A stretch of 64,000 bases of DNA. Origin: Sphingomonas yantingensis. Lineage in GTDB: Bacteria > Pseudomonadota > Alphaproteobacteria > Sphingomonadales > Sphingomonadaceae. The translations under genes were made by a program, and so were the position numbers. Positions 43,616 to 52,899 of this stretch are shown here, one piece after another. Position 1 is the first letter of the stretch. Each line of letters begins with the position of its first letter. Below the pieces are notes generated by a model. That model was not told where the DNA came from. It ran no database searches and worked only from the letters and a program-made list of their open reading frames with translations. Location: assembly GCF_014199325.1 (NCBI RefSeq), contig NZ_JACIJJ010000001.1:806001-870000 (forward strand), given 5' to 3'.

Positions 43616-44790
43616 GAAAGCTCCTTGGTAAAATCGTCGAGCCGGCGGGCGGCATCGGTCAGGCTGGCCTCGTCGCCTGCCCGCGCCACGGCGCGATAGC
43701 GGTCGGCAAAACCCGGCCGGCGCGTGTCGATCCAGTCGGCGAGCGCGTCGCCGCCGAGGCCGCGCGGGGCGTGAAGGCGCGCGCCCAGCCGCTCGGCCCG
43801 CATCGCGGCGAAGCGCGGGCCGCCCGCCGCGGCCCGCCCTGCGCGCCGGGTCAGAGCGGCGATCGTCTCGATCAGCGCAGCCTTGCCGAACGGGATCGCG
43901 CGCGCCTCCCGCCGCGGCGGGCCGAAGCGCGCCGCGCTCGCCCAGCCGGCCAGCAGCGCGGCGGCGAGCAGCGCGATCGTCACCGCGACGAAGGGCGGGG
44001 TGAGCATCAGCTTGACCAGGTTGCGCTCGCCCGCGCGGTAATGAAGCGTCAGGTCGAAGGTCACGGCATCGAGCTGGTCGTCGTTCATCGCCTTGATCGC
44101 GGCGACGATCGCGCGGGCATTGCGCGGGTCGCGCAGGCCGTAATTGTTGGCAAGATCGGGGTCGGCGAGGATCCAGACATTCTGGTCCGGCAGCTTCGAC
44201 AGGATCGCCCCCTGACCGCGGACGGTGATCCACGGCTCCACCCCGCCGATCGCCAGCGTCTGCGGCGCCTCGATGGGGGCGAGCGGCCAGCCGGGGGCGA
44301 CGGGGCGGCGCGCACCTTGGCCCGCGCGGCTGATCGCGGCCTGCGTCAGGCCACGCAGCATCGCGCCGACGGGGGCGAGGTTCATCGCGTCGGAGATGCG
44401 GCGCTCGCGCGTCGGGGACAGGCCGTCGCGTTCGGTCTGCCATTTGGGGAGGATGATGAGCAGCGGCCGGGCGTCGCGCAGCCGGACGAGTTCGGTCAGG
44501 TCGGCGCCCTTGGTTTGCGCATCGGGGGTAGCGATGACGAGGTGGTCGGCGGCCAACGCGTCGTTGTCGCGCGCGAGCGTGACGGTGGTGCCGGGCAATC
44601 CGGCGAGCAGGTCGTGCAGCGCCTGGAACCCCGTCGCGCCCTTTGAAGCAACACCGGGCGTGCGCGTCACCCGCGCCTCGATCTCCTGCCCGAACCCCGC
44701 CATGACGAGCAGCGCGAGGAGCAGAAGCCCGCCGATGCCGGTCAGGACCAGTGCGGTCCGCGTGGTGAAGGGCGAGGGATTGTCGCTCAA
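43612..44790 (-). CDS. DUF4350-domain membrane protein
   Basis: A 392-aa protein with an N-terminal helix ([21 protein letters not shown]), an extracytoplasmic GATase-like/DUF4350 domain ([43 protein letters not shown]) and a second helix ([25 protein letters not shown]) ahead of a cytoplasmic tail. The start is TTG 44790, overlapping the upstream stop as TTGA; no closer ATG exists. Conserved accessory of MoxR operons; function unknown. Confidence 0.87.
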   Translation of the reverse strand: MSDNPSPFTTRTALVLTGIGGLLLLALLVMAGFGQEIEARVTRTPGVASKGATGFQALHDLLAGLPGTTVTLARDNDALAADHLVIATPDAQTKGADLTELVRLRDARPLLIILPKWQTERDGLSPTRERRISDAMNLAPVGAMLRGLTQAAISRAGQGARRPVAPGWPLAPIEAPQTLAIGGVEPWITVRGQGAILSKLPDQNVWILADPDLANNYGLRDPRNARAIVAAIKAMNDDQLDAVTFDLTLHYRAGERNLVKLMLTPPFVAVTIALLAAALLAGWASAARFGPPRREARAIPFGKAALIETIAALTRRAGRAAAGGPRFAAMRAERLGARLHAPRGLGGDALADWIDTRRPGFADRYRAVARAGDEASLTDAARRLDDFTKELS

Positions 44791-45425
44791 AGTGCGAAGG
44801 CCCGGTACGCGTCGCGCGCATCGGTCCAGTCGGCGGGGCCGAGCGGGCGGCGCGCGAAGATGCCACGTTCGGTGAGCGCCACCAGCCGCGCGAACACGGC
44901 CCGCGCGCGGTCGGGGATCGCCGGTTCGGCTGCAAGGTCCCGCGCGGTGCGTGCGGGACGGACGATGCCGCGTCGCCAAGCCTCGATATCCTCGATCGAG
45001 CGGTGGAGCAGAAGCTGGACCGCCGCCTCGAACCGGCCGGCAGCGGCCAGCGCCTCCGCCTCCTCCAGCAGCGCGCGGGCGGCGGCGGGGGCGGGGCGCC
45101 ATTCCGCTTCCACGACCTCGTCCTTTCTGGGTGAGAGCAGGTTGCGGACCCAGTCGCGCAGCGGCGGGAAGAAGCTGACGACCAGCACCGCGACGATCAG
45201 CGCGACGAGGATCCAGAACACCACCTGCCAGAACGGTCCCAGCGCGCGAAAGAAGCGGTCGATCGCCGCGGCCAGATTGCGCAGCCATTCGGGCGTCTGT
45301 TGCTGCGCCTCGACCGCGCGCCAGGGGAAGTCGAACTGGATCGACGGATCGGCGCGGACGCGAGCATGGGCGGCGTCGACGGCGCGGGTATCGATCGTCG
45401 TCGCCGGCACCCGTCTTGCTCCCAC
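44787..45425 (-). CDS. DUF4129-domain membrane protein
   Basis: A 212-aa protein and first gene of the MoxR operon. One helix ([22 protein letters not shown]) precedes the conserved DUF4129 domain [32 protein letters not shown]-terminal part [33 protein letters not shown]. The start is uncertain: GTG 45425 has GAGG 7 nt upstream and GTG 45410 has GGAG 8 nt upstream; the long open frame further upstream is antisense to a membrane protein gene. The gap to the divergent gene (about 125 bp) should hold the operon promoter. Confidence 0.8.
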   Translation of the reverse strand: MGARRVPATTIDTRAVDAAHARVRADPSIQFDFPWRAVEAQQQTPEWLRNLAAAIDRFFRALGPFWQVVFWILVALIVAVLVVSFFPPLRDWVRNLLSPRKDEVVEAEWRPAPAAARALLEEAEALAAAGRFEAAVQLLLHRSIEDIEAWRRGIVRPARTARDLAAEPAIPDRARAVFARLVALTERGIFARRPLGPADWTDARDAYRAFAL

Positions 45426-45552
45426 CCGTTCGCCTCGAACCAAGCAACTCCGACGTTTACACGCAAGCCGTTTCGCTTCACCCTGTATCAAAGGACACGG
45501 GTTCGACGACGCGAAGGCGCGCGCCGAGGCCCGTATCCGAAAAGGGGTGGGC

Positions 45553-46353
45553 GTGTTTTCGATCCTCGGGCTGGGCTTCCTGCTGGTGGCGGGCGTGTTC
45601 GCGGGTGCCGTGTTCATGGCACTACGCGGCAGCGCGCAGATCGACCTCGCGCGCGTCATCGGCGATGCGGGGGCGGCGATCGCGAAAGCGCCTGTGCTGT
45701 TCTGCGGGCTGGCGCTGGTCGGGGCGGGGTTGCCCAATGCGGCGGTGTTCGTGTCGGTGGCGGCGACGCCCACGCTGTTCGACTTCGGATCGACACTGAC
45801 GCTCGGCCTTGTGGGTGCACTCATCGCCTTCGCCTGGTACCAGTTCTTCCTGCTGGCGATGGTCACCGCGACGCTCGAGGCGCTAAGCGGAAGTCCGCAC
45901 CCGCGCGGGGTGATCGCCGCCGCGCTGCCGATGCTGCCAAAGGCGATGCTGACGATCGTCCTCTACTGGGTGGCGGTCGGCATCGGCTTTTCGTTCTTCG
46001 TGGTGCCGGGCGTCATTCTCGCCTGCGTGTGGATGCTGGTGCTGCCCGTACTGGTCGAGGAGCGGCCGGGCCTTTTCGCCGCGTTCGGGCGCGCGGCGAA
46101 GCTCAGCCGCGGGGTGCGGTGGCAGCTGTTCTTGCTCGCCATGCTCGGCTTCGTGTTCGGCGTCGTCGTCCAGTCGATGCTCGGGGCGCTCGCGGCGCTG
46201 CTCGGTGGCGGGGTCGCGGCGCAGATCGCCTTTGCGCTCGCCTCCTCGCTGCTGGGCATGCTGCCGCCCGCGCTGGTCGCCAGCGCCTATCGCCAGATCG
46301 TGACGGTGCGGGAGGGGCCGCGCCGGCACGAGCTCGAAGAAATCTTCGCTTGA
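45553..46353 (+). CDS. Six-helix membrane protein of unknown function
   Basis: A 266-aa hydrophobic protein from GTG 45553, with AAGGGG 5 nt upstream; GTG 45547 is also in frame. About six helices are visible (FSILGLGFLLVAGVFAGAVF, LVGALIAFAWYQFFLLAMVT, MLTIVLYWVAVGIGFSFFVV, WQLFLLAMLGFVFGVVVQSM, QIAFALASSLLGMLPPALVA). Between helices 3 and 4 is a soluble loop VEERPGLFAAFGRAAKLSRG. I recognise no family beyond a general resemblance to glycerophosphodiester phosphodiesterase membrane domains. It is 29 bp ahead of the amidohydrolase gene and may be co-transcribed with it. Confidence 0.72.
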   Translation: MFSILGLGFLLVAGVFAGAVFMALRGSAQIDLARVIGDAGAAIAKAPVLFCGLALVGAGLPNAAVFVSVAATPTLFDFGSTLTLGLVGALIAFAWYQFFLLAMVTATLEALSGSPHPRGVIAAALPMLPKAMLTIVLYWVAVGIGFSFFVVPGVILACVWMLVLPVLVEERPGLFAAFGRAAKLSRGVRWQLFLLAMLGFVFGVVVQSMLGALAALLGGGVAAQIAFALASSLLGMLPPALVASAYRQIVTVREGPRRHELEEIFA

Positions 46354-46382
46354 GACGGACAGGAATGGTCAGGGAGAATGAC

Positions 46383-47801
46383 GTGAAACGACTGTTGATG
46401 CTGGGCGCCGCCACGGCGCTCCTCGCGGGCTGCGCCGCGCAAGGGGGCGGGGGCACCAAGTCCGCGTCCGCCGCGCCGAAGGCGGCCGCGCCGGGGATGA
46501 ACAAGGGCTATTCGCACGATCCCTTCCCCTCGACCTATCACGCCTATCCGGGCCGCCCGACGCTCATCACCAACGTGACGGTGTTCGATGGCGAGGGCGG
46601 CAAGATCGAGGGCGGCCAGGTGCTGTTCCGCGACGGCAGGATCGTCGCGGTCGGTCAGAGCCTCGACCCCGCCGGCGCCGACGTCATCGACGGGCAGGGC
46701 AAGTTCGTCACCCCCGGGATCATCGACGTGCACAGCCATCTGGGCGACTATCCCAGCCCCGGCGTCGACGCCAATTCCGACGGCAACGAAGCCACCGCGC
46801 CGATCACGGCGGAGGTCTGGGCCGAACATTCGGTCTGGCCGCAGGATCCCGGCTTCGCCCGCGCGCTCGCCAATGGCGGCGTGACCACGCTCCAGATCCT
46901 GCCCGGCTCCGCCAACCTGATGGGCGGGCGATCGGTGGTGCTCAAGAACGTCTATGCCCGGACGATGCAGGGGATGAAGTTCCCCGGCGCGCCCTATGGC
47001 CTCAAGATGGCGTGCGGCGAAAACCCCAAGCGCGTCTATGGGTCGAAGGGCCGGATGCCCTCGACCCGGATGGGCAACGTCGCGGTCAATCGCGCGACCT
47101 GGGCCAAGGCGGCGGACTATCGCCGCAAATGGGACAAGTATGAAAAGGACGGCGGCGAGGCGCCGACGCGCGACATCCAGCTCGATACGCTGCGCGGCGT
47201 CCTGTCGGGCGAGATCCTCGTGCACAACCACTGCTACCGCGCCGACGAGATGGCCATCGTCATGGATATGGCCAAGGAGTTCGGATATCAGGTCTCGACC
47301 TTCCACCACGCGGTCGAGAGCTACAAGATCGCCGACCTTTTGAAGGCGAACAACGTCTGCTCCGCGGTTTGGGCCGACTGGTACGGCTTCAAGATGGAAA
47401 GCTACGACGCGGTGAACGAGAACCTCGCCATCCTCGACAAGGAGGGGGCGTGCGTGATGATCCATTCGGACGACGCCAACGGCATTCAGCGGCTCAATCA
47501 AGAAGTGGCCAAGGCAATGGCCGCGGGGCGGCGCGCGGGGATGCCGATCACGCCCGAGCATGCGTGGACGTGGCTGTCCTACAACCCGGCCAAGGCGCTC
47601 GGCATCGCCGACAGGACCGGCAGCCTGAAGCCCGGCAAGATGGCCGACCTCGTGCTGTGGAATGGCAATCCGTTCAGCGTCTATACCCGGCCCGAGCGCG
47701 TTTGGGTCGACGGCGCGCTCCTGTACGACATGAACAATCCCAAGCTGCGCCCGGTGTCCGACTTCGAGCTCGGCCAGCCCGGCGAAGGAGACGTGAAGTG
47801 A
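46383..47801 (+). CDS. Lipoprotein amidohydrolase
   Basis: A 472-aa metal-dependent amidohydrolase. It starts at GTG 46383 with AGGGAG 6 nt upstream and a lipobox signal (MKRLLMLGAATALLAGCAAQ), so it is an envelope lipoprotein. The first beta-barrel part (LITNVTVFDGEGGKIEGGQVLFRDG) and metal motif DVHSHLGDYPSPGVD come first, followed by other ligand segments VHNHCYRADEM, VSTFHHAVESYKI and IHSDDANGIQR, then the closing barrel PGKMADLVLWNGNPF. The closest role is a dipeptidase or hydantoinase-like reaction on secreted peptides, not fixed by sequence. Its stop overlaps the second amidohydrolase by one base. Confidence 0.9.
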   Translation: MKRLLMLGAATALLAGCAAQGGGGTKSASAAPKAAAPGMNKGYSHDPFPSTYHAYPGRPTLITNVTVFDGEGGKIEGGQVLFRDGRIVAVGQSLDPAGADVIDGQGKFVTPGIIDVHSHLGDYPSPGVDANSDGNEATAPITAEVWAEHSVWPQDPGFARALANGGVTTLQILPGSANLMGGRSVVLKNVYARTMQGMKFPGAPYGLKMACGENPKRVYGSKGRMPSTRMGNVAVNRATWAKAADYRRKWDKYEKDGGEAPTRDIQLDTLRGVLSGEILVHNHCYRADEMAIVMDMAKEFGYQVSTFHHAVESYKIADLLKANNVCSAVWADWYGFKMESYDAVNENLAILDKEGACVMIHSDDANGIQRLNQEVAKAMAAGRRAGMPITPEHAWTWLSYNPAKALGIADRTGSLKPGKMADLVLWNGNPFSVYTRPERVWVDGALLYDMNNPKLRPVSDFELGQPGEGDVK

Positions 47802-49108
47802 TGCGCGGCCTGAAAACCCTCGCGGTCCTGATGGCGACCGCCGCCGCGCTTCCTGCCGCGGCGCAGGACGTGGTCATCACCAATGCAAAGGTCGTGATCG
47901 GCGACGGGTCCGAGCCGATCGACGGCGGCACCGTCGTCATCCGCGGCGGCCGCGTCGTCTCCGCCGGGCGCGGCGGTGCGGCGCCGGCTGGCGCGCGCAC
48001 GATCGACGCGGGCGGGCGCTGGGTGACGCCGGGCATCGTCGCGGGCTTCACCCGGATGGGCGTGGTCGAGGTGGACGGCGTCCGCGATACCGACGATTCC
48101 TCGGCGGCGAACTCGGTCTTCAATGCCGCCCTCGACCTCGCGCCCGCAGTCAATCCCAAGGCGAGCCCGATCGCGATCAACCGGGCGGAGGGGATTACCC
48201 GCGCGGTCGTCGCGCCCGACGCGCGCGGCTCGATCTTCGCCGGACAGGGCGCGGTCATCGACCTAGGCGCCGATATGAACGCGCTGACGAAGCCACGCGC
48301 GTTCCAGTTCATGGAATGGGGCGAGACGGGCGCGCAGCGCGCCGGCGGCAGCCGGGCGGCGGCGATGGCGATGCTCAAGAACGCGCTGTTCGAGGCGCAG
48401 GCCTATCGCCGCAACCCGTCGAGCTTCGACGATCGCGGCAAGGATGCGCTGCTGACGCGCGCCGACGCCGCGGCGCTGGTGCCGGTGCTGTCGGGCCAGA
48501 TGCCGCTGCTCGTCCATGTCGAGCGGGCGTCGGACATCCTCAACCTCATCGAGCTGAAGCGCGAGTTTGCGGGGCTGAAGCCCGTGCTCGTCGGCGCGAC
48601 CGAGGGGTGGACCGTGGCGCGCGAGATCGCGGCGGCCGGCATCCCGGTTATCGCCTCCGCGCTCGCCGACCTGCCGATCAGCTTCGAGCAGTTGGCCGCG
48701 ACCCAGTCGAACATCGGCCGCCTGCGCGCGGCGGGCGTCACAGTGGGCATCGGCTCGATCAACGACGACGAGGCTCGGCAGGCGCGGCTGGTCAAGCAAT
48801 ATGCCGGCAACCTCGTCGCGCTGGGCAAGATCCCGGGCGCGGCGGGCCTCAGCTGGGGTCAGGCGTTCGCGGCGATCAGCTCGCTGCCCGCCGAGGCGAT
48901 CGGCATGGGCGCCGAGATCGGCTCGCTTCGTCCCGGCCGCCATGGCGACGTGGTGATCTGGGACGGCGACCCGCTCGAGATCGGCTCGGCGGCCACCTCG
49001 GTGTTCGTCGACGGGGTCGAGCAGCCGCTCGTCAACCGGCAGACGCGGCTGCGCGATCGCTATCTTGATCCCAAGGAGGGAACGCTCCCCAAGGCCTATC
49101 AGTATTGA
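47801..49108 (+). CDS. Amidohydrolase-like protein without its HxH metal motif
   Basis: A 435-aa exported protein (MRGLKTLAVLMATAAALPAAAQ) with the barrel framework of the amidohydrolase superfamily: DVVITNAKVVIGDGSEPIDG, VDARTIDAGGRWVTPGIVAGF and the closing LRPGRHGDVVIWDGDPLEIG. Where its partner has D-V-H-S-H it has GFTRMGVVEVDG, and the later His/Asp ligands are mostly absent apart from LLVHVERASD. It is therefore probably inactive or differently active. It begins at ATG 47801, sharing a base with the partner's stop; the two are likely made together and may form a hetero-oligomer. Tandem amidohydrolase pairs of this kind occur in several marine and soil proteobacteria. Confidence 0.87.
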   Translation: MRGLKTLAVLMATAAALPAAAQDVVITNAKVVIGDGSEPIDGGTVVIRGGRVVSAGRGGAAPAGARTIDAGGRWVTPGIVAGFTRMGVVEVDGVRDTDDSSAANSVFNAALDLAPAVNPKASPIAINRAEGITRAVVAPDARGSIFAGQGAVIDLGADMNALTKPRAFQFMEWGETGAQRAGGSRAAAMAMLKNALFEAQAYRRNPSSFDDRGKDALLTRADAAALVPVLSGQMPLLVHVERASDILNLIELKREFAGLKPVLVGATEGWTVAREIAAAGIPVIASALADLPISFEQLAATQSNIGRLRAAGVTVGIGSINDDEARQARLVKQYAGNLVALGKIPGAAGLSWGQAFAAISSLPAEAIGMGAEIGSLRPGRHGDVVIWDGDPLEIGSAATSVFVDGVEQPLVNRQTRLRDRYLDPKEGTLPKAYQY

Positions 49109-49126
49109 GGGTAGCGCCTATATGAC

Positions 49127-49165
49127 GAAGAGCGGGCGCAAGGGCGTATCTTGCGCCCGCTTCTT
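49127..49165 (+). terminator. Terminator after the amidohydrolase pair
   Basis: GCGGGCGCAAG (49132-49142), loop GGCGTAT, CTTGCGCCCGC (49150-49160), then TTCTT. A perfect 11-bp stem. It ends the amidohydrolase operon before the TetR gene and rules out a TetR start at TTG 49151. Confidence 0.88.
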
Positions 49166-49225
49166 ATCGAGGCGAGGCATGTGAAGGCGATCGAGTTGGT
49201 GGAAGCGGCGGGCGGATGTGCGGGC

Positions 49226-49864
49226 ATGCGCACGCGCGCAGGGCCGGGGCGACCGCGCGATCCGTCGAAGAACGATGCCATCCTGTCGGCCGCGCGCGAA
49301 AGCTTCCTGGAAAAGGGCTTCCACGCCTCGACGATCGAGGACATCGCCGCACGCGCCGGCGTGTCGAAAGTGACGCTCTACAATCGCTTCGGCGACAAGG
49401 AGGCGCTGTTTGACGAGATGGTCCGCGGCGAGGTGGGCCGGATGAATGCGCTGTTCGAACCGAGCGTCGATGGGCCGATGGCGCTGGCCGACCGGCTGAC
49501 CGCGATCGGTACGGCGCTGCTGGAAATGCTGTTCGAGCCCGACCATGTGCGCTTCGACCGGCTGATCTCGGGTGAGATCGCCCAGTCGCCCAAGCTGGCC
49601 AAGCGGTTTTTCGAGGCGGCACCGGGCAAGTGCCGCGGCGCGCTGGCCGCGATCATTGACGAAGCGGCGGCGCGAGGCGAGGTGTCGGTGGACGATTCCG
49701 AACTCGCGGCCGAGGACCTTACCGCGCTGTGGAAGGGGTTCTGCGACTTCCAGCTCAAGCTCGGCCTGATCGAGCGGCCCCCGCACGATGCGATCGTCGC
49801 ACGCGCGGCGCGGGGCACGGCGGTATTCTTGCGGGCCTATGCGCCCGTCCCTCAGGGAGGCTGA
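49226..49864 (+). CDS. TetR-family transcriptional regulator
   Basis: A 212-aa repressor from ATG 49226 (MRTRAGPGRPRDPSKND); GTG 49181 is an alternative. The N-terminal HTH is AILSAARESFLEKGFHASTIEDIAARAGVSKVTLYNRFGDKEALF, of the canonical TetR form. The C-terminal ligand/dimer part (VRGEVGRMNALFEPSVDG, LLEMLFEPDHVRFDRLISGEI) resembles AcrR-like or TetR_C_7 types, ligand unknown. It reads toward the small lipoprotein gene with only 2 bp between. Confidence 0.9.
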   Translation: MRTRAGPGRPRDPSKNDAILSAARESFLEKGFHASTIEDIAARAGVSKVTLYNRFGDKEALFDEMVRGEVGRMNALFEPSVDGPMALADRLTAIGTALLEMLFEPDHVRFDRLISGEIAQSPKLAKRFFEAAPGKCRGALAAIIDEAAARGEVSVDDSELAAEDLTALWKGFCDFQLKLGLIERPPHDAIVARAARGTAVFLRAYAPVPQGG

Positions 49865-49866
49865 AG

Positions 49867-50211
49867 ATGGTGCGTTGGACGGCGGCGCTGGCGGGTGCGG
49901 CGATGCTGGCGGGATGTGGCGGCGGCACGACCGCACCGGCCCCCGCGGTGAACGAGGCGACCGCGAACGAGGCGGCGCTCAACTATCAGGCGGCGGTGCT
50001 CGACCTGCCGGTGGGCCAGCGCAACATCGTCATGATCCGCGCGATTCAGGACGCCAATATCGGTTGCGAGAAGGTGATCGAGAGTCAGCAGATCAAGGGC
50101 GAGGCACTGACCTATCAGGCCAAGTGCTCCGACGGGGCAAGTCATGTCGTGGCGATCGATGCCGACGGCAACGCCAAGGTCATCAGCGCGGGCGCCGCGG
50201 CGAAGAAGTAA
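49867..50211 (+). CDS. Small lipoprotein of unknown function
   Basis: A 114-aa protein from ATG 49867 with GGGAGG upstream; it begins 2 bp after the TetR stop. A lipobox signal (MVRWTAALAGAAMLAGCGGG) precedes Ala/Pro-rich sequence, then a small domain LPVGQRNIVMIRAIQDANIGCEKVIESQ and LTYQAKCSDGASHVVAIDADG with two Cys, perhaps a disulphide. I recognise no family. A terminator follows. Confidence 0.8.
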   Translation: MVRWTAALAGAAMLAGCGGGTTAPAPAVNEATANEAALNYQAAVLDLPVGQRNIVMIRAIQDANIGCEKVIESQQIKGEALTYQAKCSDGASHVVAIDADGNAKVISAGAAAKK

Positions 50212-50217
50212 TCACGT

Positions 50218-50240
50218 CATCCCGGATCAAGTCCGGGATG
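50218..50240. repeat. Single REP-like unit
   Basis: CATCCCGGA-TCAAG-TCCGGGATG, a perfect 9-bp inverted repeat, is one arm of the larger REP-like elements elsewhere in the window, here alone after the lipoprotein stop and before the terminator. Confidence 0.8.
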
Positions 50241-50261
50241 ATGGGTTGGGCTTGGGATTAG

Positions 50262-50302
50262 AAAAAAAGGGGGGCGGGCCTTGGTGGCCGCCCCCCTTTT
50301 TT
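50262..50302. terminator. Bidirectional terminator between lipoprotein and phoX genes
   Basis: Seven A, GGGGGGCGG (50269-50277), loop, CCGCCCCCC (50288-50296) and six T form a very strong stem with A- and T-tracts in both directions, between a plus-strand lipoprotein and a minus-strand phoX. Confidence 0.95.
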
Positions 50303-50320
50303 CATGTCCGGTCCGTTCGA

Positions 50321-52795
50321 TCAGAGGCCGACGACACCGCCGTCGTTCTTGACCACGACCACCACCGCCGAACGCGGGCGCGTCGTGGCGGGCGGGGTGG
50401 AGACGGCGCCCTGGCTGTCCGGCCACTTGCTGGTCGGCGTCGCCGCGGTGCCGTTCTCGCCCGGATGCTGGATGCCGACGAACAGCGTGCGGCCATCCGG
50501 GGTCGAATCGACACCGGTGATCTCGCACTCCACCGGCCCGACGAGGAAGCGGCGAAGGTTCGTGCCCGGTGCCGCGCCGATCCGCGTCACTACCTGCGAC
50601 GTGGTGCCGTCCGCAGCCGTGTTGGTGACGGTGCGCGTGCCGCCGTCGCCGACCCGGCCGGGGAAAGCGGCGAGCATCTGGTTGTTGGTCACGTCGGTGA
50701 AGGCGCCGTCGTCGGTCTGGATCCAGAGCAGCGGCGTCACCTGACCCGACGCGTTCGAGGGGCGGCCGAACCACAGGCCGTCGGGGCTCGACAGGTCGTT
50801 GTCGGCGGTGAGGGCCGACAGGTTGATGTTGGTGGCGTCGAGGTCCGAGCCCGCGGCGAACAGATAGATATCCCAGTTGAAGCTGGTCGCCTCGGTCGTG
50901 TCGCCGGTCTCGCGCAGGCGGATGATGTGGCCGTTGCGATTGCCGCGCGCGGTGCTCGGCGGATCGACATAGACGCGCGGGTTTGCAGCATCCGCCGTCG
51001 CGGTGGTGCGCGAGGCGTTGTTGGTGAGGGTCAGATAGACTTCGCCCGTCACCGGATTGACCGCGGTCCATTCGGGCCGGTCCATCCGCGTCGCGCCCTG
51101 CACGTCGGCGGCGAGGCGCGCGTGCGTCAGCACGTCGGCCTGGTCGGCAAAGGCATAGGTCGCGTTGGTGCTGACGACATTGCCCTGGCCGAACACCAGC
51201 GGCAGCCACTGGCCGGTGCCGTCGGCATTGAACTTCGCGACATAGAGCGTGCCGGCATCGAGATACTTGTCGCCGATCGCGAGCCGGTCGGCGTTGGTCG
51301 CATCTGCCTCGGCCCAGCCGGTCGCGGACACGAACTTGTAGAGATACTCGTTCTGCGCGTCGTCGCCCATGTAGAAGGCAGGCTTGCGCCCGGCGACGAA
51401 CGGGCCGGGCCAGCAACCCTCGTGGTTCATGCGGCCGAGCGCGGTGCGCTTGCGCGGCGCCTTGCTGCGGTCATAGGGATCGATCTCGACCACCCAGCCG
51501 AACTGATTGGGCTCGTTGCGATAGTCGGTGGTCGACGAAGTGCCGGTCGCCTGCGCGTCCCAGCGGCGATAGGTGGTGTTTGACGCATCCGCCGGGGTGA
51601 CGCTGGCCCAGGCATAGTTGCCGTTGGTGCTGGTGACGCCGTAGCGGCTGAGCGCGGTCACTTCCTTGGGCGTGCGGCGCGCATTGTCGGTGGCGGCGGG
51701 GCGGCGGAAATAGCCGGCCCAATTCTCCTCACAGGTGAGGAGCGTCGCCCAAGGGGTCGAGCCGTTGGCGCAGTTGTTGATCGTGCCGCGACCCGCGGTG
51801 CCGCCGGTCGAATAGGGCGTGACGAGCAGTGCCGAACCGCGCACCGGGCCGCTGATGTCGACCGCAGTGTTCGGGGTGACGCGGCGGTTGAAGGTGCTGT
51901 CCTGTACATAGGCCCAGCCGGCGGTGCCGCGGACGAGCTCCACGGCCGACACGCCGTGCGCCTCGATCTCCTTGAGCGCTTCGGCCTCCGGGCGGGGGCC
52001 GGCGGCCACGTTGGTGGGGCCGCTGGCATGAAGATAGGCGACGGTGATGTTCTCGTGATTCTGGACGAGAACGCCGCGCGTGTTGCTGGTGTCGTCACGC
52101 GCGCCGGCGGCGTTGAGCCCGAAATAGTGTAGCGCGTCGCCGTGGTCGCCGATGCGCGAGCCATAGCCGGTGTCGGTGCCGTCGTTCTTGAACGCGGCCA
52201 CGTCCTTGACGATCGGATCGCCCAGACGCGTCAGCACGCCGACCGAATAGCCCGTGGGGACGGTGACGACGTCGTTCTTGTTCTTGGCGACCGCGGTGAA
52301 GCCGAGCGCGGCGGGGGTGACGCTCACGGTCGTCTCGGCCGAGGCCTGAAGCCCCTGCTGGTCGGTCGCGATATAGCGGAAGACGAGCGGGGTGGCAGCC
52401 GAAACCGCGGGCGCGGTGAAGGTCGCGGTGGCGGTATTGGCGTTGGTGAGCGAGACGGTCGGCCCCGACACCTGCGTCCAGGCCGAGGTGACGATCCCGC
52501 CGTCGTCGGTGACCGTGCTGGTCAGCGTGACCAGACGCCCGGCCGACGCCGATCCGCTCGACCCCGCCGTCACGACCGGCGCGGTGTTGTTGCCGTTGCC
52601 GCTGCTATTGCTGTCGCACGCGGCGAGCACCGAGCCGCCGAACACCGCGATCGCCGCGGCCGACACGCCGCTCTTCAGCGTGTCGCGGCGCGAATAGCGG
52701 CGATCGACCAGATCGTTCAGCGACGGATTGCTGGTCGGATTGGTGTCGATATCGCCGTCGGAATAGCCCGACTCGAGTTCAAGCATCTCACTCAT
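50321..52795 (-). CDS. phoX: PhoX-type alkaline phosphatase, Tat-exported, with Ig-like insertion
   Basis: A DUF839/PhoX phosphatase of 824 aa that releases phosphate from organic esters outside the cytoplasm. I start it at ATG 52795 (GGGGA 8 nt upstream); ATG 52810 would add five residues. Twin arginines (YSRRDTLKSG, 36-37) and a lipobox-like LAAC60 mark a Tat signal. Residues about 70-160 form a PKD/Ig-like domain (GRLVTLTSTVTDDGGIVTSAWTQ, TFTAPAVSAATPLVF) before the catalytic propeller. The latter has NHENITVAYLHAS, TCEENWAGYF and GRMNHEGCWPGPF, DGLWFGRP and RRFLVGPVECEITG. It sits next to the T2SS genes; some PhoX proteins are T2SS substrates, a role I infer by position. Confidence 0.9.
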   Translation of the reverse strand: MSEMLELESGYSDGDIDTNPTSNPSLNDLVDRRYSRRDTLKSGVSAAAIAVFGGSVLAACDSNSSGNGNNTAPVVTAGSSGSASAGRLVTLTSTVTDDGGIVTSAWTQVSGPTVSLTNANTATATFTAPAVSAATPLVFRYIATDQQGLQASAETTVSVTPAALGFTAVAKNKNDVVTVPTGYSVGVLTRLGDPIVKDVAAFKNDGTDTGYGSRIGDHGDALHYFGLNAAGARDDTSNTRGVLVQNHENITVAYLHASGPTNVAAGPRPEAEALKEIEAHGVSAVELVRGTAGWAYVQDSTFNRRVTPNTAVDISGPVRGSALLVTPYSTGGTAGRGTINNCANGSTPWATLLTCEENWAGYFRRPAATDNARRTPKEVTALSRYGVTSTNGNYAWASVTPADASNTTYRRWDAQATGTSSTTDYRNEPNQFGWVVEIDPYDRSKAPRKRTALGRMNHEGCWPGPFVAGRKPAFYMGDDAQNEYLYKFVSATGWAEADATNADRLAIGDKYLDAGTLYVAKFNADGTGQWLPLVFGQGNVVSTNATYAFADQADVLTHARLAADVQGATRMDRPEWTAVNPVTGEVYLTLTNNASRTTATADAANPRVYVDPPSTARGNRNGHIIRLRETGDTTEATSFNWDIYLFAAGSDLDATNINLSALTADNDLSSPDGLWFGRPSNASGQVTPLLWIQTDDGAFTDVTNNQMLAAFPGRVGDGGTRTVTNTAADGTTSQVVTRIGAAPGTNLRRFLVGPVECEITGVDSTPDGRTLFVGIQHPGENGTAATPTSKWPDSQGAVSTPPATTRPRSAVVVVVKNDGGVVGL

Positions 52796-52899
52796 TGATC
52801 GATTCCCCATAGCGTCCTGTCGGGCAGGCGAGCCCCCGGTCCCTCTGTTGCCTGTGGCGGTGCCAGCTTACGCGCGCATGCACAATGCGTTACCGTCGT

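Noticed and set aside
49151-49864. TetR start at TTG 49151
   Set aside because: It lies inside the second arm of a strong terminator hairpin, so translation from there is unlikely.
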